64,000 bases of DNA. Origin: JAKFDI01 sp036676235 (GTDB lineage Bacteria; Pseudomonadota; Gammaproteobacteria; Burkholderiales; Burkholderiaceae_C). This document shows positions 1 through 8,116 of this stretch, piece by piece. The stretch spans positions 106,200 through 170,199 of the forward strand of contig JAKFDI010000012.1 of assembly GCA_036676235.1 (NCBI GenBank). The letters are read 5' to 3'. Position numbers and translations under genes: made by a program. Position 1 is the stretch's first letter; the number at the start of each line of letters is the position of its first letter. The notes below the pieces were generated by a model. It searched no databases and was not told the origin of the DNA. It saw only the letters and a list, made by a program, of their open reading frames with translations.

Positions 1-737
1 GGTTCGTCGACGAGAGGGTTGATCGTTCCGATCGGATGCGCCGCATGAGAAGGGGCCCGCATGTCAGCCATGCGAAAAGCAGCCGCGGCGAGCACGCACA
101 GCACCCAGCAGATCCACGCCGACCACAGCACGTGGCTGACGAAGTGCGCGCCGCGCACGACCTGCACCGCACCGAACACGCCGCCCGCGAGGCACACGGC
201 CGCCAGCCCCCGGCGGGCGGCGTTCGACCGGAAGTCGCGCCAGAGGAAGTAGCCGCTGAAGAAGGCGAACGCAGCGACGGCGTGGCCGGACGGAAAGCAA
301 TGCCCCGGCCCGCCGTCGACCACCCCGAGGCGCCAATGCGGCACGTAGGCCGCGATGCCGCCGAACGGCGCCAAGTCCCACGGACAACTGCTGCTGCTCG
401 CGCGCTTGAGTGCCGGCACGAGCGCCAGGCAGACCAGCGTGACACCGAGCCAGCGCCGCCGTTCGGCGCGCGAGGGTCCTCGCTGCGGCAGCCACCGCGG
501 CCTCAGCGCATCGATCGCCATGAGCGTCAGCAGCAGCCAGGCAACGAGCCGCCCGCCACCGTGCAGCAGCGTGCCGGTCAGCCAGGCATCGCGCCACGCA
601 AACCCGCCGGCGCTACCGAACCAGCCGCTCACCACCTGGTCGAGGCCGGAGGCCTCCCATCCCAGCAGGAGACCGAGCCCCAGCAGCGACACCGCCGCAT
701 CGCGGCGAAGAAGGCTCGGCGAGGTCACGTCCGTCAT
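1..737 (-). CDS. PAP2-family membrane phosphatase (3' end outside window)
   Basis: The reading frame begins with ATG at 737 and runs off the window at position 1 without a stop, so at least 245 residues are visible. It carries the three PAP2 signatures in order: a degenerate KRASSSSCP (motif 1, Lys then Pro), CFPSGHA (motif 2), and RGAHFVSHVLWSAW (motif 3, the His relay). Several hydrophobic segments lie between them, so this is an inner-membrane lipid phosphatase or phosphotransferase. Its ATG overlaps the TGA of the upstream eptA gene (ATGA at 737-734), indicating translational coupling. Next to eptA and dgkA, a role in lipid A or undecaprenyl/diacylglycerol phosphate metabolism is likely, but the substrate cannot be read from the sequence. 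Confidence 0.85.
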   Translation of the reverse strand, partial: MTDVTSPSLLRRDAAVSLLGLGLLLGWEASGLDQVVSGWFGSAGGFAWRDAWLTGTLLHGGGRLVAWLLLTLMAIDALRPRWLPQRGPSRAERRRWLGVTLVCLALVPALKRASSSSCPWDLAPFGGIAAYVPHWRLGVVDGGPGHCFPSGHAVAAFAFFSGYFLWRDFRSNAARRGLAAVCLAGGVFGAVQVVRGAHFVSHVLWSAWICWVLCVLAAAAFRMADMRAPSHAAHPIGTINPLVDE

Positions 738-2446
738 CGGGCCGCCGCCTGCAGTGCCGGTGAACGGCAGGGGTGCAGCAGATCCAGCGCAGGCTCGTAG
801 GCTTTCGTGCGGACGTCGAGCAGGCCCAGCACCGTGTGGAACAGGTCGTCGTGGCTCGCCGGCTGCGCCGCGCGGCGCTGCAGGCAGGCCATGTCCACGC
901 CGAGATCGGCCTGCATCCCGGCCGAGAGCCACATCACCATGGGCACGCGGGTCTGCCCCTGCGGCGCGATCGCGTAGGGCATGCCGTGCAGGAACAGGCG
1001 GTTCTCGCCCAGCGATTCGCCGTGGTCCGACACATAGATCACCGCCGAATCCACCCGCGCCGCCTGCGCCTGCAGCTTGGCAATCAGGCTCGCCAGCACG
1101 TGGTCGGTGTAGCGCAGCGCGTTGTCGTAGGCGTTGACGATCTGTTCCTGCGCGCAGTGCTGCAGGTCGTCGTTCTCGCAGGCGGGTTGGAAGTGTGCGA
1201 AGGCCTTGGGGTAGCGGCGGAAGTAGGACGGCCCGTGGTTGCCGATCTGGTGCAGCACCAGCAGTTGCGTGCCCTGGGCTGTCGCGATGCGTTCATCCAG
1301 GCCGGCCAGCAGCGCTTCATCGAAGCAGCGCCCCTCGGGGCACAGCCCCGGCGCATCGGCGGACGACACCGTTTCGCTCGGCAGTCCGTCACACACGCCC
1401 TTGCAGCCCGACTGGTTGTCGCGCCATTGCACTGCCACGCCGGCGCGCGCCGCCACGTGCAGCAGCGATTCGCTGCCGCGGATGCGCGTCTCGTCGTAGT
1501 CGCGCCGGCCCACGGCCGAGAACATGCACGGCAGCGACACCTCGGTGCTGGTGCCGCAGGCGCTCACGTCGGCGAAGTTGACGACGGGCAGGCGCGCGAG
1601 CTGCGGCGTGGTCTGGCGCGCATAGCCGCCGAGCCCCCAGTTGGCCGCGCGCGCCGTCTCGCCGACGACGAGCACCACCACCGTCGGCCTGGCCTGTGCC
1701 GCCCACGACGGACCGGGCGCTGCATCCAGGGCGACCGGCTGCCGCGGTGCATGGGCGCTGCGCGCGTCGGCCGCGGCGACGGAGGCGATCGACCACAGGT
1801 AATTGGCCGGCGTGATGAGGTAGCGCACCTGGGTGTGGTTGCGCATCAGCGACGCGAAGGGCTGGAAGATCGACAGCAGCGCCGCGCTCGCCGTGACCGC
1901 TGCCAGCAGCAGCACCAGCAGCCGCATTAGCACTGCATGCGGCCAGCGGCGCCGCACGATCTGCACGCGCCACAGCAGCGCGAGCGGCAGCCCCGCATGC
2001 ACGAGCAGATACGGCAGCAGCGCCCAGGAGATCAGCTCGCGCGCTTCGCCGGGATCGGTGCGCAGCACGTTGCGCAGCATCGACGGATCCATGTAGATGC
2101 CGTAGTGCTGCATGAAGTAGGTCGCCAGCGCCGTCGCCACGACCAGCACGGTCAGCAGCGGCTTGAGCGTCCAGCGGTTCGCCGCCAGCGCCAGCAGGAA
2201 CACATGCACGGCCACCAGCAATGCGGCCAGCGCCAGCGCAAAGCCCCAGGTCGCCGGCTCGCCGGGCGCGCGGCCGGCGAGCGCGGCATGAAAGAACAGC
2301 TGGTTCGCGCCCAGCATCCAGTACGCGGCGGCCACGAGCAGCACCTGCTCGACGGTGGCGAGGATCGTGAAGCGCCGGGCGGCCGTGGCGCCGCCTGCTT
2401 GCGGGGCACGGAAAACGGCAGGCACAAGACTCGGCATGCCCGCCAT
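734..2446 (-). CDS. eptA: Phosphoethanolamine transferase (lipid A), EptA family
   Basis: About 570 residues: roughly five N-terminal transmembrane helices (first near residues 25-45) and a periplasmic sulfatase-fold domain from about residue 250. Visible active-site landmarks are VVGETARAANWG (metal-binding Glu), CGTSTEVSLPCMFS (nucleophile Thr) and SDHGESLGE (metal-binding Asp and His). The family transfers phosphoethanolamine from phosphatidylethanolamine to lipid A and releases diacylglycerol, lowering surface charge and polymyxin binding. The frame stays open upstream to 3106, but that extension lies over the response regulator gene and is rejected; ATG at 2446 or 2437 precedes the first helix. 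Neither has a clear Shine-Dalgarno. It is divergent from the two-component genes and coupled to the PAP2 gene. Confidence 0.93.
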   Translation of the reverse strand: MAGMPSLVPAVFRAPQAGGATAARRFTILATVEQVLLVAAAYWMLGANQLFFHAALAGRAPGEPATWGFALALAALLVAVHVFLLALAANRWTLKPLLTVLVVATALATYFMQHYGIYMDPSMLRNVLRTDPGEARELISWALLPYLLVHAGLPLALLWRVQIVRRRWPHAVLMRLLVLLLAAVTASAALLSIFQPFASLMRNHTQVRYLITPANYLWSIASVAAADARSAHAPRQPVALDAAPGPSWAAQARPTVVVLVVGETARAANWGLGGYARQTTPQLARLPVVNFADVSACGTSTEVSLPCMFSAVGRRDYDETRIRGSESLLHVAARAGVAVQWRDNQSGCKGVCDGLPSETVSSADAPGLCPEGRCFDEALLAGLDERIATAQGTQLLVLHQIGNHGPSYFRRYPKAFAHFQPACENDDLQHCAQEQIVNAYDNALRYTDHVLASLIAKLQAQAARVDSAVIYVSDHGESLGENRLFLHGMPYAIAPQGQTRVPMVMWLSAGMQADLGVDMACLQRRAAQPASHDDLFHTVLGLLDVRTKAYEPALDLLHPCRSPALQAAAR

Positions 2447-2460
2447 TCGGCGCGCCCGGC

Positions 2461-2477
2461 CTGAAGCGAAGCTGAAG
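2461..2477. promoter_or_regulatory. PmrA-box-like direct repeat between eptA and regulator gene
   Basis: CTGAAG at 2461-2466 is repeated exactly at 2472-2477, a period of 11 bp (hexamer-N5-hexamer). This is the geometry of OmpR/PmrA-type response regulator sites. It lies 53 nt before the regulator ATG and 14-23 nt before the candidate eptA starts. A copy of the same repeat in opposite orientation precedes dgkA. Confidence 0.6.
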
Positions 2478-2530
2478 CGCGGACGCGGTGGCCGTGGTGA
2501 TACCGTGGCGGCCGCACGACCCGACGTTCC

Positions 2531-3187
2531 ATGCGCCTGCTGCTGATCGAAGACAACGACATCCTCGGCGAAGGGCTGCGCGATTTCCTGCGCGCCGAGG
2601 GCCACGTGGTCGACTGGTGCCGCACGCTGGGCGACACCCTGCCAACCCGCGGCGAGCCCTACGACGCGCTGCTCGTCGACTGGCAGTTGCCCGACGGTTC
2701 CGGCCTCGACTGGCTGCGCACGCGGCGCACCCGCGGCGACCGCACGCCGGCGTTGATGCTGACCGCGCGCGACCTGCTCGCCGACCGCATCGAAGGCCTG
2801 GACAGCGGCGCCGACGACTACCTCGTCAAACCCTTCGAGCCGGAAGAACTCGCCGCGCGGCTGCGCGCGTTGGCGCGGCGGCTGGCCGGCGTCGCCGCGC
2901 CGCGGCTGCAGGTCGGCCGCGTCGACGTGGATCTCACCGCGCGAGCCGTGTACACAAGCGGCCAGCGCGTGGAGCTGACCGGGCGCGAGTGGGCGGTGCT
3001 CGAAGCCTTGGCGTTGCGGCCGGGCCGCATCGTCGCCAAGAACGATCTCGAGCGCGTGGTGCTCGGCGCCGAGGCCGAGGTGGCGAGCAATGCACTCGAA
3101 GTGCACGTGTCGAGCCTGCGCCGCAAGCTCGGCCGTGAAGTCATCGAAACGGTGCGTGGCCTCGGCTACCGCGTCGGCTCCACATGA
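2531..3187 (+). CDS. OmpR-family response regulator (PmrA/QseB-like)
   Basis: 218 residues. The receiver domain (about 1-115) has acidic Asp8, phosphoacceptor Asp50 in LLVDWQLPDGSG, the conserved Thr in MLTARD and Lys in LVKPFEPEEL. The C-terminal winged-helix domain (about 125-216) includes ELTGREWAVLEAL and SLRRKLGREVIETVRGLGY. It should bind direct repeats and activate transcription on phosphorylation. Its stop overlaps the start of the adjacent kinase (ATGA at 3184-3187), so the two form one operon. Position between eptA and dgkA and the matching direct repeats at 2461 and 4476 suggest it controls this envelope-modification locus and itself. Whether PmrA, QseB or a local paralogue is the best name cannot be settled here. 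Confidence 0.92.
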   Translation: MRLLLIEDNDILGEGLRDFLRAEGHVVDWCRTLGDTLPTRGEPYDALLVDWQLPDGSGLDWLRTRRTRGDRTPALMLTARDLLADRIEGLDSGADDYLVKPFEPEELAARLRALARRLAGVAAPRLQVGRVDVDLTARAVYTSGQRVELTGREWAVLEALALRPGRIVAKNDLERVVLGAEAEVASNALEVHVSSLRRKLGREVIETVRGLGYRVGST

Positions 3188-4458
3188 GTGCGTTGCCGTC
3201 GATCCGCGGGCGGCTATCGCGCGCCCTGCTGGGCTGGTCGGCCGTCTGGGGCGTGGCGGTAGCGGTCACGATCATGCTGGCCGTGCCGCATGAAGTGAAC
3301 GAGTTGCTCGACGACACGCTGCAGGCCTCGGCCGAGGTGCTGGGCGTGCTGCTGTCGACGAATGCCGAGGCGTTCGCAGCCCGCGAGTCCGGCGCGCCGC
3401 CCGTTGTTCCGGCGCTGCCCAGCGAGCGCTTCGCCTGGCAGCTGGTCGGCGCCGATGGCGCGGTGTTGCTGCGCTCGCCGCACGCCCCGCAGGCCGCCCT
3501 ACGCGCGACGGCGACGCCGGGCTTCACCGACACCGACGACTGGCGGGTGTTCGGCACCTCGCTGGGCAGCAACGGCCGCGTGCTCTACGTGGCACAGACG
3601 CAGGCCGAGCGCCGGGAAGCGCAGTTCGAGGTGGCGTTCAGCTCGGCACTGGCAACGCTTGCCATCGGGCTGCTGGGCCACCTGTGGCTGCGGGCGCGGG
3701 TGCGCCACGAACTCGCGCCGCTGGAGGCGCTGTCGCAGCGGCTGGCGCGCCACGACCCCACGGCCTGCGGCGCGTCGCTGGGGCTGGCCGAACGGGAGGA
3801 ACTGCAGCCGATGCATGCCGCGATCGACGACCTCGGCGCGCGGCTGGCGCGCCGGGTGGCCAATGAACGGGCGTTCTCGGCGCACGCGGCCCATGCGCTG
3901 CGCACCCCGCTGGCCGGCATCGACGCGCAACTGGCCGTGGCCCTGCGCGAAAGCCCGCCCGCGCTGCAGCCGCGCCTGAAACGCACCCGCGAAGCCGCCG
4001 CACGCCTGCAGCGGGTGGTGGCGGCGCTGCTCGCCATGTTCCGCAGCAGTGGCGAGCTGCATCGGCGCACGATCGATCTGCACGACCTGCTCGCACGGCT
4101 GCCAGTGGAGGGTCTGGCGGTCGACGTGACGCCGGGATCGACGCTCGAAGCCGACGCCGACCTGCTGGCCGCGGCGCTGCTCAACCTGCTGGACAACGCA
4201 TCGCGCTACGGCGCGCGCCGGGTCCTCGTCTCGGTGCCCGTGCCCGGCACGCTGCGCGTGCATGACGACGGGCCGGGCATCTTGCCCGAGCGGCGGGCTG
4301 CGCTGCAGCAAGCCATCGATGGCCAGGCCGATGGAGACGGCACCGGCCTCGGGCTGCGGCTGGCCGACCTGGTGGCCCGCGCGCATGAAGGCCGGCTCGT
4401 GCTGCCTGCCGTGGGCGAAGGGTTTGCCGTCGATCTGTTGCTTGGCCCTGCCGACTGA
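3184..4458 (+). CDS. Membrane sensor histidine kinase (PmrB/QseC-like)
   Basis: 424 residues. Transmembrane helix about 16-35, a periplasmic region to about 145, a second helix (about 148-166), then HAMP-like linker, HisKA and HATPase domains. The H-box reads AHAALRTPL-like as HAAHALRTPLAG with phosphoacceptor His237. The residue after His is Ala, where most HisKA proteins have Glu or Asp. The ATP site is complete: LLNLLDNASRYGA (N box), VHDDGPGI (G1) and GTGLGLRLADLVA (G2). It overlaps the response regulator by 4 nt and is surely its partner. The periplasmic part has no obvious ligand motif; polymyxin, metal or pH sensing would be guesses. Confidence 0.92.
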   Translation: MSALPSIRGRLSRALLGWSAVWGVAVAVTIMLAVPHEVNELLDDTLQASAEVLGVLLSTNAEAFAARESGAPPVVPALPSERFAWQLVGADGAVLLRSPHAPQAALRATATPGFTDTDDWRVFGTSLGSNGRVLYVAQTQAERREAQFEVAFSSALATLAIGLLGHLWLRARVRHELAPLEALSQRLARHDPTACGASLGLAEREELQPMHAAIDDLGARLARRVANERAFSAHAAHALRTPLAGIDAQLAVALRESPPALQPRLKRTREAAARLQRVVAALLAMFRSSGELHRRTIDLHDLLARLPVEGLAVDVTPGSTLEADADLLAAALLNLLDNASRYGARRVLVSVPVPGTLRVHDDGPGILPERRAALQQAIDGQADGDGTGLGLRLADLVARAHEGRLVLPAVGEGFAVDLLLGPAD

Positions 4459-4475
4459 CGCCGCGGCCGGCGGGG

Positions 4476-4492
4476 CTTCAGCAGGGCTTCAG
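4476..4492 (+). promoter_or_regulatory. PmrA-box-like direct repeat upstream of dgkA
   Basis: CTTCAG at 4476-4481 is repeated at 4487-4492 (period 11 bp), 54 nt before the dgkA ATG. It is the reverse complement of the repeat at 2461-2477 and thus reads identically in the direction of eptA transcription. It probably lets the local response regulator control dgkA. Confidence 0.6.
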
Positions 4493-4546
4493 CCCGCAGC
4501 GGCATCCTTCGCGGCATCCGTCGACGAGCACCGCCTCGAAAGCCAC

Positions 4547-4960
4547 ATGCCTTCATCCGAACGAACGGCGCCCATCGCACCAAGCGCGGCGCCCAAATCG
4601 CCGCTCAAGGGCGGCAGCGGCGCCCTGCGTCTGGTCAACGCCTTGCGCTACTCGCTGGCCGGATGGCGCGCCGCCTGGCGCCACGAAGCCGCCTTTCGCC
4701 AAGAGGTGCTGGTGGGCGTGCCGCTGATCGTCTTCGCGCTGTGGCGAGCCCCCAGCCGCTGGCAGGCGCTGCTGCTGGTCGGCGCGGTCGTGTTCGTGTG
4801 GTTGGTCGAACTGCTGAATTCGGCCGTGGAGGCGCTGGCGGATGCCGTGTCGCCGAACCCGCATGCCCTGCTGGGTCGTGCAAAGGATCAGGCCAGCGCG
4901 GCGGTGCTGCTCAGCCTGCTGCTGGCCGCCGGCGTGTGGGCGGCTGTCTTCTGGCCCTGA
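4547..4960 (+). CDS. dgkA: Diacylglycerol kinase, prokaryotic DgkA type
   Basis: 137 residues from ATG 4547; the frame stays open upstream but that part overlaps the kinase gene. After a 35-residue basic tail come three hydrophobic helices and the DgkA signature WLVELLNSAVEALAD with the catalytic Glu, followed by AKDQASAAVLL. The enzyme phosphorylates diacylglycerol to phosphatidic acid at the inner membrane. EptA releases diacylglycerol as by-product, so recycling by DgkA is the obvious link to this locus. The hexamer-N5-hexamer repeat at 4476 suggests the same regulator drives it. Confidence 0.92.
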   Translation: MPSSERTAPIAPSAAPKSPLKGGSGALRLVNALRYSLAGWRAAWRHEAAFRQEVLVGVPLIVFALWRAPSRWQALLLVGAVVFVWLVELLNSAVEALADAVSPNPHALLGRAKDQASAAVLLSLLLAAGVWAAVFWP

Positions 4961-4977
4961 GGCCACCGCTGATCAGC

Positions 4978-5520
4978 TCAGACGAATTCCTGGCGCACCG
5001 CCGGCGACATCAGCGCGCGGATGATCCACGCGAGCGCGAGGCAGGCCACCAGCGTCATCAGCGCGCCCATCACGCGCGCGGCGGTGACGAAGCCGCCGAA
5101 GACGCCCAGCGCCTGCTCGGGGAACGGGCCGCTGCTGAGCGTGGCGCTCACGACCGACTGCACCAGTTCGTGCTGCAGCCACAGGCCGGCCACGTTGGCG
5201 ACGATGGCTACGATCAGCAGCGCAATGAACACGCGCCGCGCCCAGTCGAGGCGGAACAGCAGGCCGACGGCCGAGGCCAGCGTTGCGAGCGACAGCGCGA
5301 GCACCACGCCGAGCGTCCAGGGCAGGTAGCCCATCAGCAGGCTGCCGAGCCACGGGAGGCTGCCTTGCGCCGTGCCGGCCTGCAGTGCCGGCAGCAGCGA
5401 CGCGAGGTTCGCGTTCTGCAGCAGCGCCGAGGCGCTGGCCAGTGCGCCGAAGGCGATGAACACCCAGGCGATGGCGGTGACGAAGAAGGACCGGGCTCCG
5501 ACGTTGATGGTGTACGGCAT
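4978..5520 (-). CDS. Four-helix inner-membrane protein of unknown function
   Basis: 180 residues starting at ATG 5520 behind a good Shine-Dalgarno (AGGAG, 8 nt upstream). Four hydrophobic segments are clear, around residues 12-32, 68-90, 95-118 and 140-165, with short polar loops. I see no catalytic motif and do not recognise a named family. It is convergent with dgkA (17 nt apart) and divergent from rarD, so it appears to be transcribed alone. Confidence 0.8.
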   Translation of the reverse strand: MPYTINVGARSFFVTAIAWVFIAFGALASASALLQNANLASLLPALQAGTAQGSLPWLGSLLMGYLPWTLGVVLALSLATLASAVGLLFRLDWARRVFIALLIVAIVANVAGLWLQHELVQSVVSATLSSGPFPEQALGVFGGFVTAARVMGALMTLVACLALAWIIRALMSPAVRQEFV

Positions 5521-5784
5521 GGCGAACTCCTGGTGCCCGGCATGACGGCGTTCCGGGACTTGTGTGCGCGCTGGCATGCGGCACGAAAAACGATTCTGGG
5601 CAGCGACTTGTGACAAAACATTCCCCCGCTTGGGTGTAGTGCCCGCGGTGTGCCGCGCGCGCCACACCGCTGCGCGAAACCGCACGCTTCGCAACGCGCG
5701 AGCACGGCGGCGTGGGCACTGACAGAATCGCCGGCTCCCTTTCGATCGCCGCTTGTCCGTCCGGCGGCAAACCCTCCCGCTTCC

Positions 5785-6699
5785 ATGCACACCGGCATCG
5801 CCTGCGCCGCACTCGCCTATGCGATGTGGGGCCTGTTCCCGCTGTACTTCCGTGAACTGGCGCACGTACCGGCGTCGGAAATCCTGCTGCATCGCATCGT
5901 CTGGTCGCTGGCCTTCGTGCTGGCGCTGCTGGCGCTGCGACGCCAATGGGCCTGGCTCGGGCCGGCGCTACGCCGCCCGAAGGTGCTCGGCGTCTTCGCT
6001 GCGAGCGCACTGCTGCTTTCGGCCAACTGGCTGACCTACATCTGGGCGGTGACGAACGGCCACGTGATCGACGCGAGCCTCGGCTATTTCATCAACCCGC
6101 TGGTCAACGTGCTGCTGGGCCGGCTGGTGCTGCACGAGCGGCTGCGTCCGGTGCAGTGGGCCGCGGTGGCGCTGGCGGGCGCGGCGGTGCTGTGGCTGGC
6201 GCTCGGCGTCGGGCACTTTCCGTGGATCGCGCTCGTGCTGGCGGGCAGCTTCGGCAGCTATGGGTTGCTGCGCAAGATCGCGCCGCTCGGCTCGCTCGAA
6301 GGCCTGACGCTCGAGACGCTGTTGCTGGCGCCGCTGGCGCTGGTGGCGATCGGCGTGCTGCACACGCAGGGCGCGTCGCACTTCCCGGGCGACAGCACGC
6401 TCACCACGATGCTGCTGATCGGCGCCGGGCCGGTGACGGCCATCCCGCTGCTGCTCTTCGCGGTCGGCGCGCAGCGCCTGCGCATGAGCACGCTGGGCCT
6501 GCTGCAGTACATCGGGCCGACGCTGCAGCTGGGTCTTGGCGTGTGGCTGTTCCACGAGCCGTTCGAGACGGCGCGCTTCGTCGGCTTCGCGCTGATCTGG
6601 CTGGCGCTCGCGATCTACACCGCCGACAGCTGGCGTGGGGCGGCGGATCGCGCGGCACCCCGCACCGAGGCACGCAACTACCCGAAGCGCACCGCGTAG
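5785..6699 (+). CDS. rarD: EamA/DMT transporter, RarD type
   Basis: 304 residues and about ten transmembrane helices in two EamA repeats. The family-typical start GIACAALAYAMWGLFPLYF fixes the ATG at 5785, although the frame is open further upstream. SANWLTYIWAVTNGHVIDAS, GYFINPLVNVLLG and LQYIGPTLQLGLGVWLF are RarD hallmarks. Drug/metabolite transporters of this type are inner-membrane permeases; RarD was named for chloramphenicol sensitivity but its substrate is unknown. The last 22 nt overlap the convergent BNR-repeat gene. Confidence 0.9.
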   Translation: MHTGIACAALAYAMWGLFPLYFRELAHVPASEILLHRIVWSLAFVLALLALRRQWAWLGPALRRPKVLGVFAASALLLSANWLTYIWAVTNGHVIDASLGYFINPLVNVLLGRLVLHERLRPVQWAAVALAGAAVLWLALGVGHFPWIALVLAGSFGSYGLLRKIAPLGSLEGLTLETLLLAPLALVAIGVLHTQGASHFPGDSTLTTMLLIGAGPVTAIPLLLFAVGAQRLRMSTLGLLQYIGPTLQLGLGVWLFHEPFETARFVGFALIWLALAIYTADSWRGAADRAAPRTEARNYPKRTA

Positions 6700-7748
6700 A
6701 TCGGCGGCAGGCGCGCCGGCAGCAAGGCCCAGCTGTCGCCGGCGTCATCGCTTGCCCACAGGCCACCGGTGGTGCTGCCCATCAGCAGGCTGCGGCCGTC
6801 GGCGCTGACGGCCAGGCCGTGGCGATAGACGAGGTCGTGGCAGTCCGCCTGCGGCAGGCCGCGGCGCAGTGTCTCGAAGCTGCGCCCGCCGTCGCGCGTG
6901 CGGTTGACCACCAGCGCGCCGTCCCGCGGCACACGGCGCTCGTCGGCCATCGCCGGCACGAACCACGCGGTGTCGCGGTCCTGCGGATGGGCCGCCACCG
7001 CGAACCCGAAGCTCGACACCGGCGCCTCGATCTCCTGCCAGGAGGCGGCGTTGTCGACCGAACGCCAGATGCCGTTGTGGTGCTGGCACCAGAGCACGTC
7101 GGGCGCGGCCTCGCAGCGCACGATGCGGTGCGGGTCCTGGATGGCCGGGTTCTCGGCCTGGTCCGGCGGCATGTAGGCGGCGGCCATGCCGCGGGTGCGC
7201 ACGCTCCAGTGGGCGCCGGCGTCCTGCGTCAGCCAGGCGCCGCCACAGCTCACCGCCATCAGCGCCTCGCCCGGCCGGGCCGGATATGCACAGATTGAAT
7301 GGATGCCCGGCGCGTCGTAGCCGCCGCCGAACCATTCGGCGCGCTCGGGGCGCTGCCACAGCGCCTCGTTCAAGCGCCACGATTCGCCGCCATCGGCCGA
7401 GGCGAACAGGCCGCCGGGAATGGTGCCGGCCCAGATCTCGCCGCCCACGGCCTCGAGCGACCACAACAGCGCCAGCTTCCACGCCGGCCCCGGCGCGTCG
7501 GCCGGCTGTTCAGGATAGGTGGGCACGGCGACTTCGTTCCAGCCGCGGCCTTCGTCGTCGCTCGCATGCAGCTTCACGCCGAAGTGGCCGAGGTTGAGCG
7601 CCGCCAGCATGCGCCCCGAGGGCTGCGGCGGCAGCAGCGTCGTCACCGGGTCACCGAGAAAGCTGATGTGCGCCACGTGCCAGGCGCTAGAGCGGCGGCG
7701 CAGTTCGAACAGGCCCTTGCGGGTGGCGATCCAGGCGCGATCGTTCAT
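6678..7748 (-). CDS. BNR/Asp-box beta-propeller protein (sialidase-like fold)
   Basis: 356 residues behind a strong AGGAGG. Six Asp-box-like turns are visible (SDDEGRGW, SADGGESW, TQDAGAHW, SVDNAASW, TRDGGRSF, SDDAGDSW), spaced as in a six-bladed propeller. I see no signal peptide, and the sialidase FRIP-Arg and Glu/Tyr catalytic set is not evident, so a soluble, probably non-sialidase propeller is more likely. A MoaD-like gene follows 31 nt downstream, which argues for one transcript and possibly a shared role. Function is otherwise unknown. Confidence 0.85.
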   Translation of the reverse strand: MNDRAWIATRKGLFELRRRSSAWHVAHISFLGDPVTTLLPPQPSGRMLAALNLGHFGVKLHASDDEGRGWNEVAVPTYPEQPADAPGPAWKLALLWSLEAVGGEIWAGTIPGGLFASADGGESWRLNEALWQRPERAEWFGGGYDAPGIHSICAYPARPGEALMAVSCGGAWLTQDAGAHWSVRTRGMAAAYMPPDQAENPAIQDPHRIVRCEAAPDVLWCQHHNGIWRSVDNAASWQEIEAPVSSFGFAVAAHPQDRDTAWFVPAMADERRVPRDGALVVNRTRDGGRSFETLRRGLPQADCHDLVYRHGLAVSADGRSLLMGSTTGGLWASDDAGDSWALLPARLPPIYAVRFG

Positions 7749-7780
7749 GAAAGCCTCCTCGTCATCCGCCGTGTCAGATC

Positions 7781-8050
7781 TCAGCCGCCCGACAAGGCCT
7801 GCAGCACGTGCACTTCGCTGTCGGCGCGCAGCGGGTCGGCCAGGCGCACGCGCTCGCTGCTGCGCCGACCGTCGATGAACACCACCACGTTGGGCCGCAA
7901 GTGGCCCTGGTCGTCGAGCACATAGCCGCGCAGGCGGGCATTGACGCCGAAGGCGGCTTCGAGCGCATCACGCAAGGTGGTCGCGGCGGTGTCGACCACC
8001 GGCGTGTCGGTGAAGCGCCGCAGGTGCGGCGTGAAGTGCAGCCTCGCCAT
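7781..8050 (-). CDS. MoaD/ThiS-like ubiquitin-fold sulfur carrier
   Basis: 89 residues with a beta-grasp pattern and the diagnostic C-terminal di-glycine (QALSGG). Such proteins are adenylated and thiocarboxylated at the final Gly and donate sulfur, as MoaD does in molybdopterin synthesis. No moaE lies nearby; instead the gene follows the Asp-box propeller gene. It may be a dedicated carrier rather than housekeeping MoaD. ATG 8050 gives a normal-length family member; the frame extends 21 codons further upstream. Confidence 0.85.
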   Translation of the reverse strand: MARLHFTPHLRRFTDTPVVDTAATTLRDALEAAFGVNARLRGYVLDDQGHLRPNVVVFIDGRRSSERVRLADPLRADSEVHVLQALSGG

Positions 8051-8116
8051 CGCGGGATGATGCCGCGGACCGCGGCGCCGGCAAAGCGGCGACCGGTGCC
8101 GCGGCGTGGGCAAGAT

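Noticed and set aside
2447..3106. N-terminal extension of the eptA frame over the response regulator gene
   Set aside because: It lies on the opposite strand over a clear response regulator and has no membrane or family features. Real starts are 2446 or 2437.
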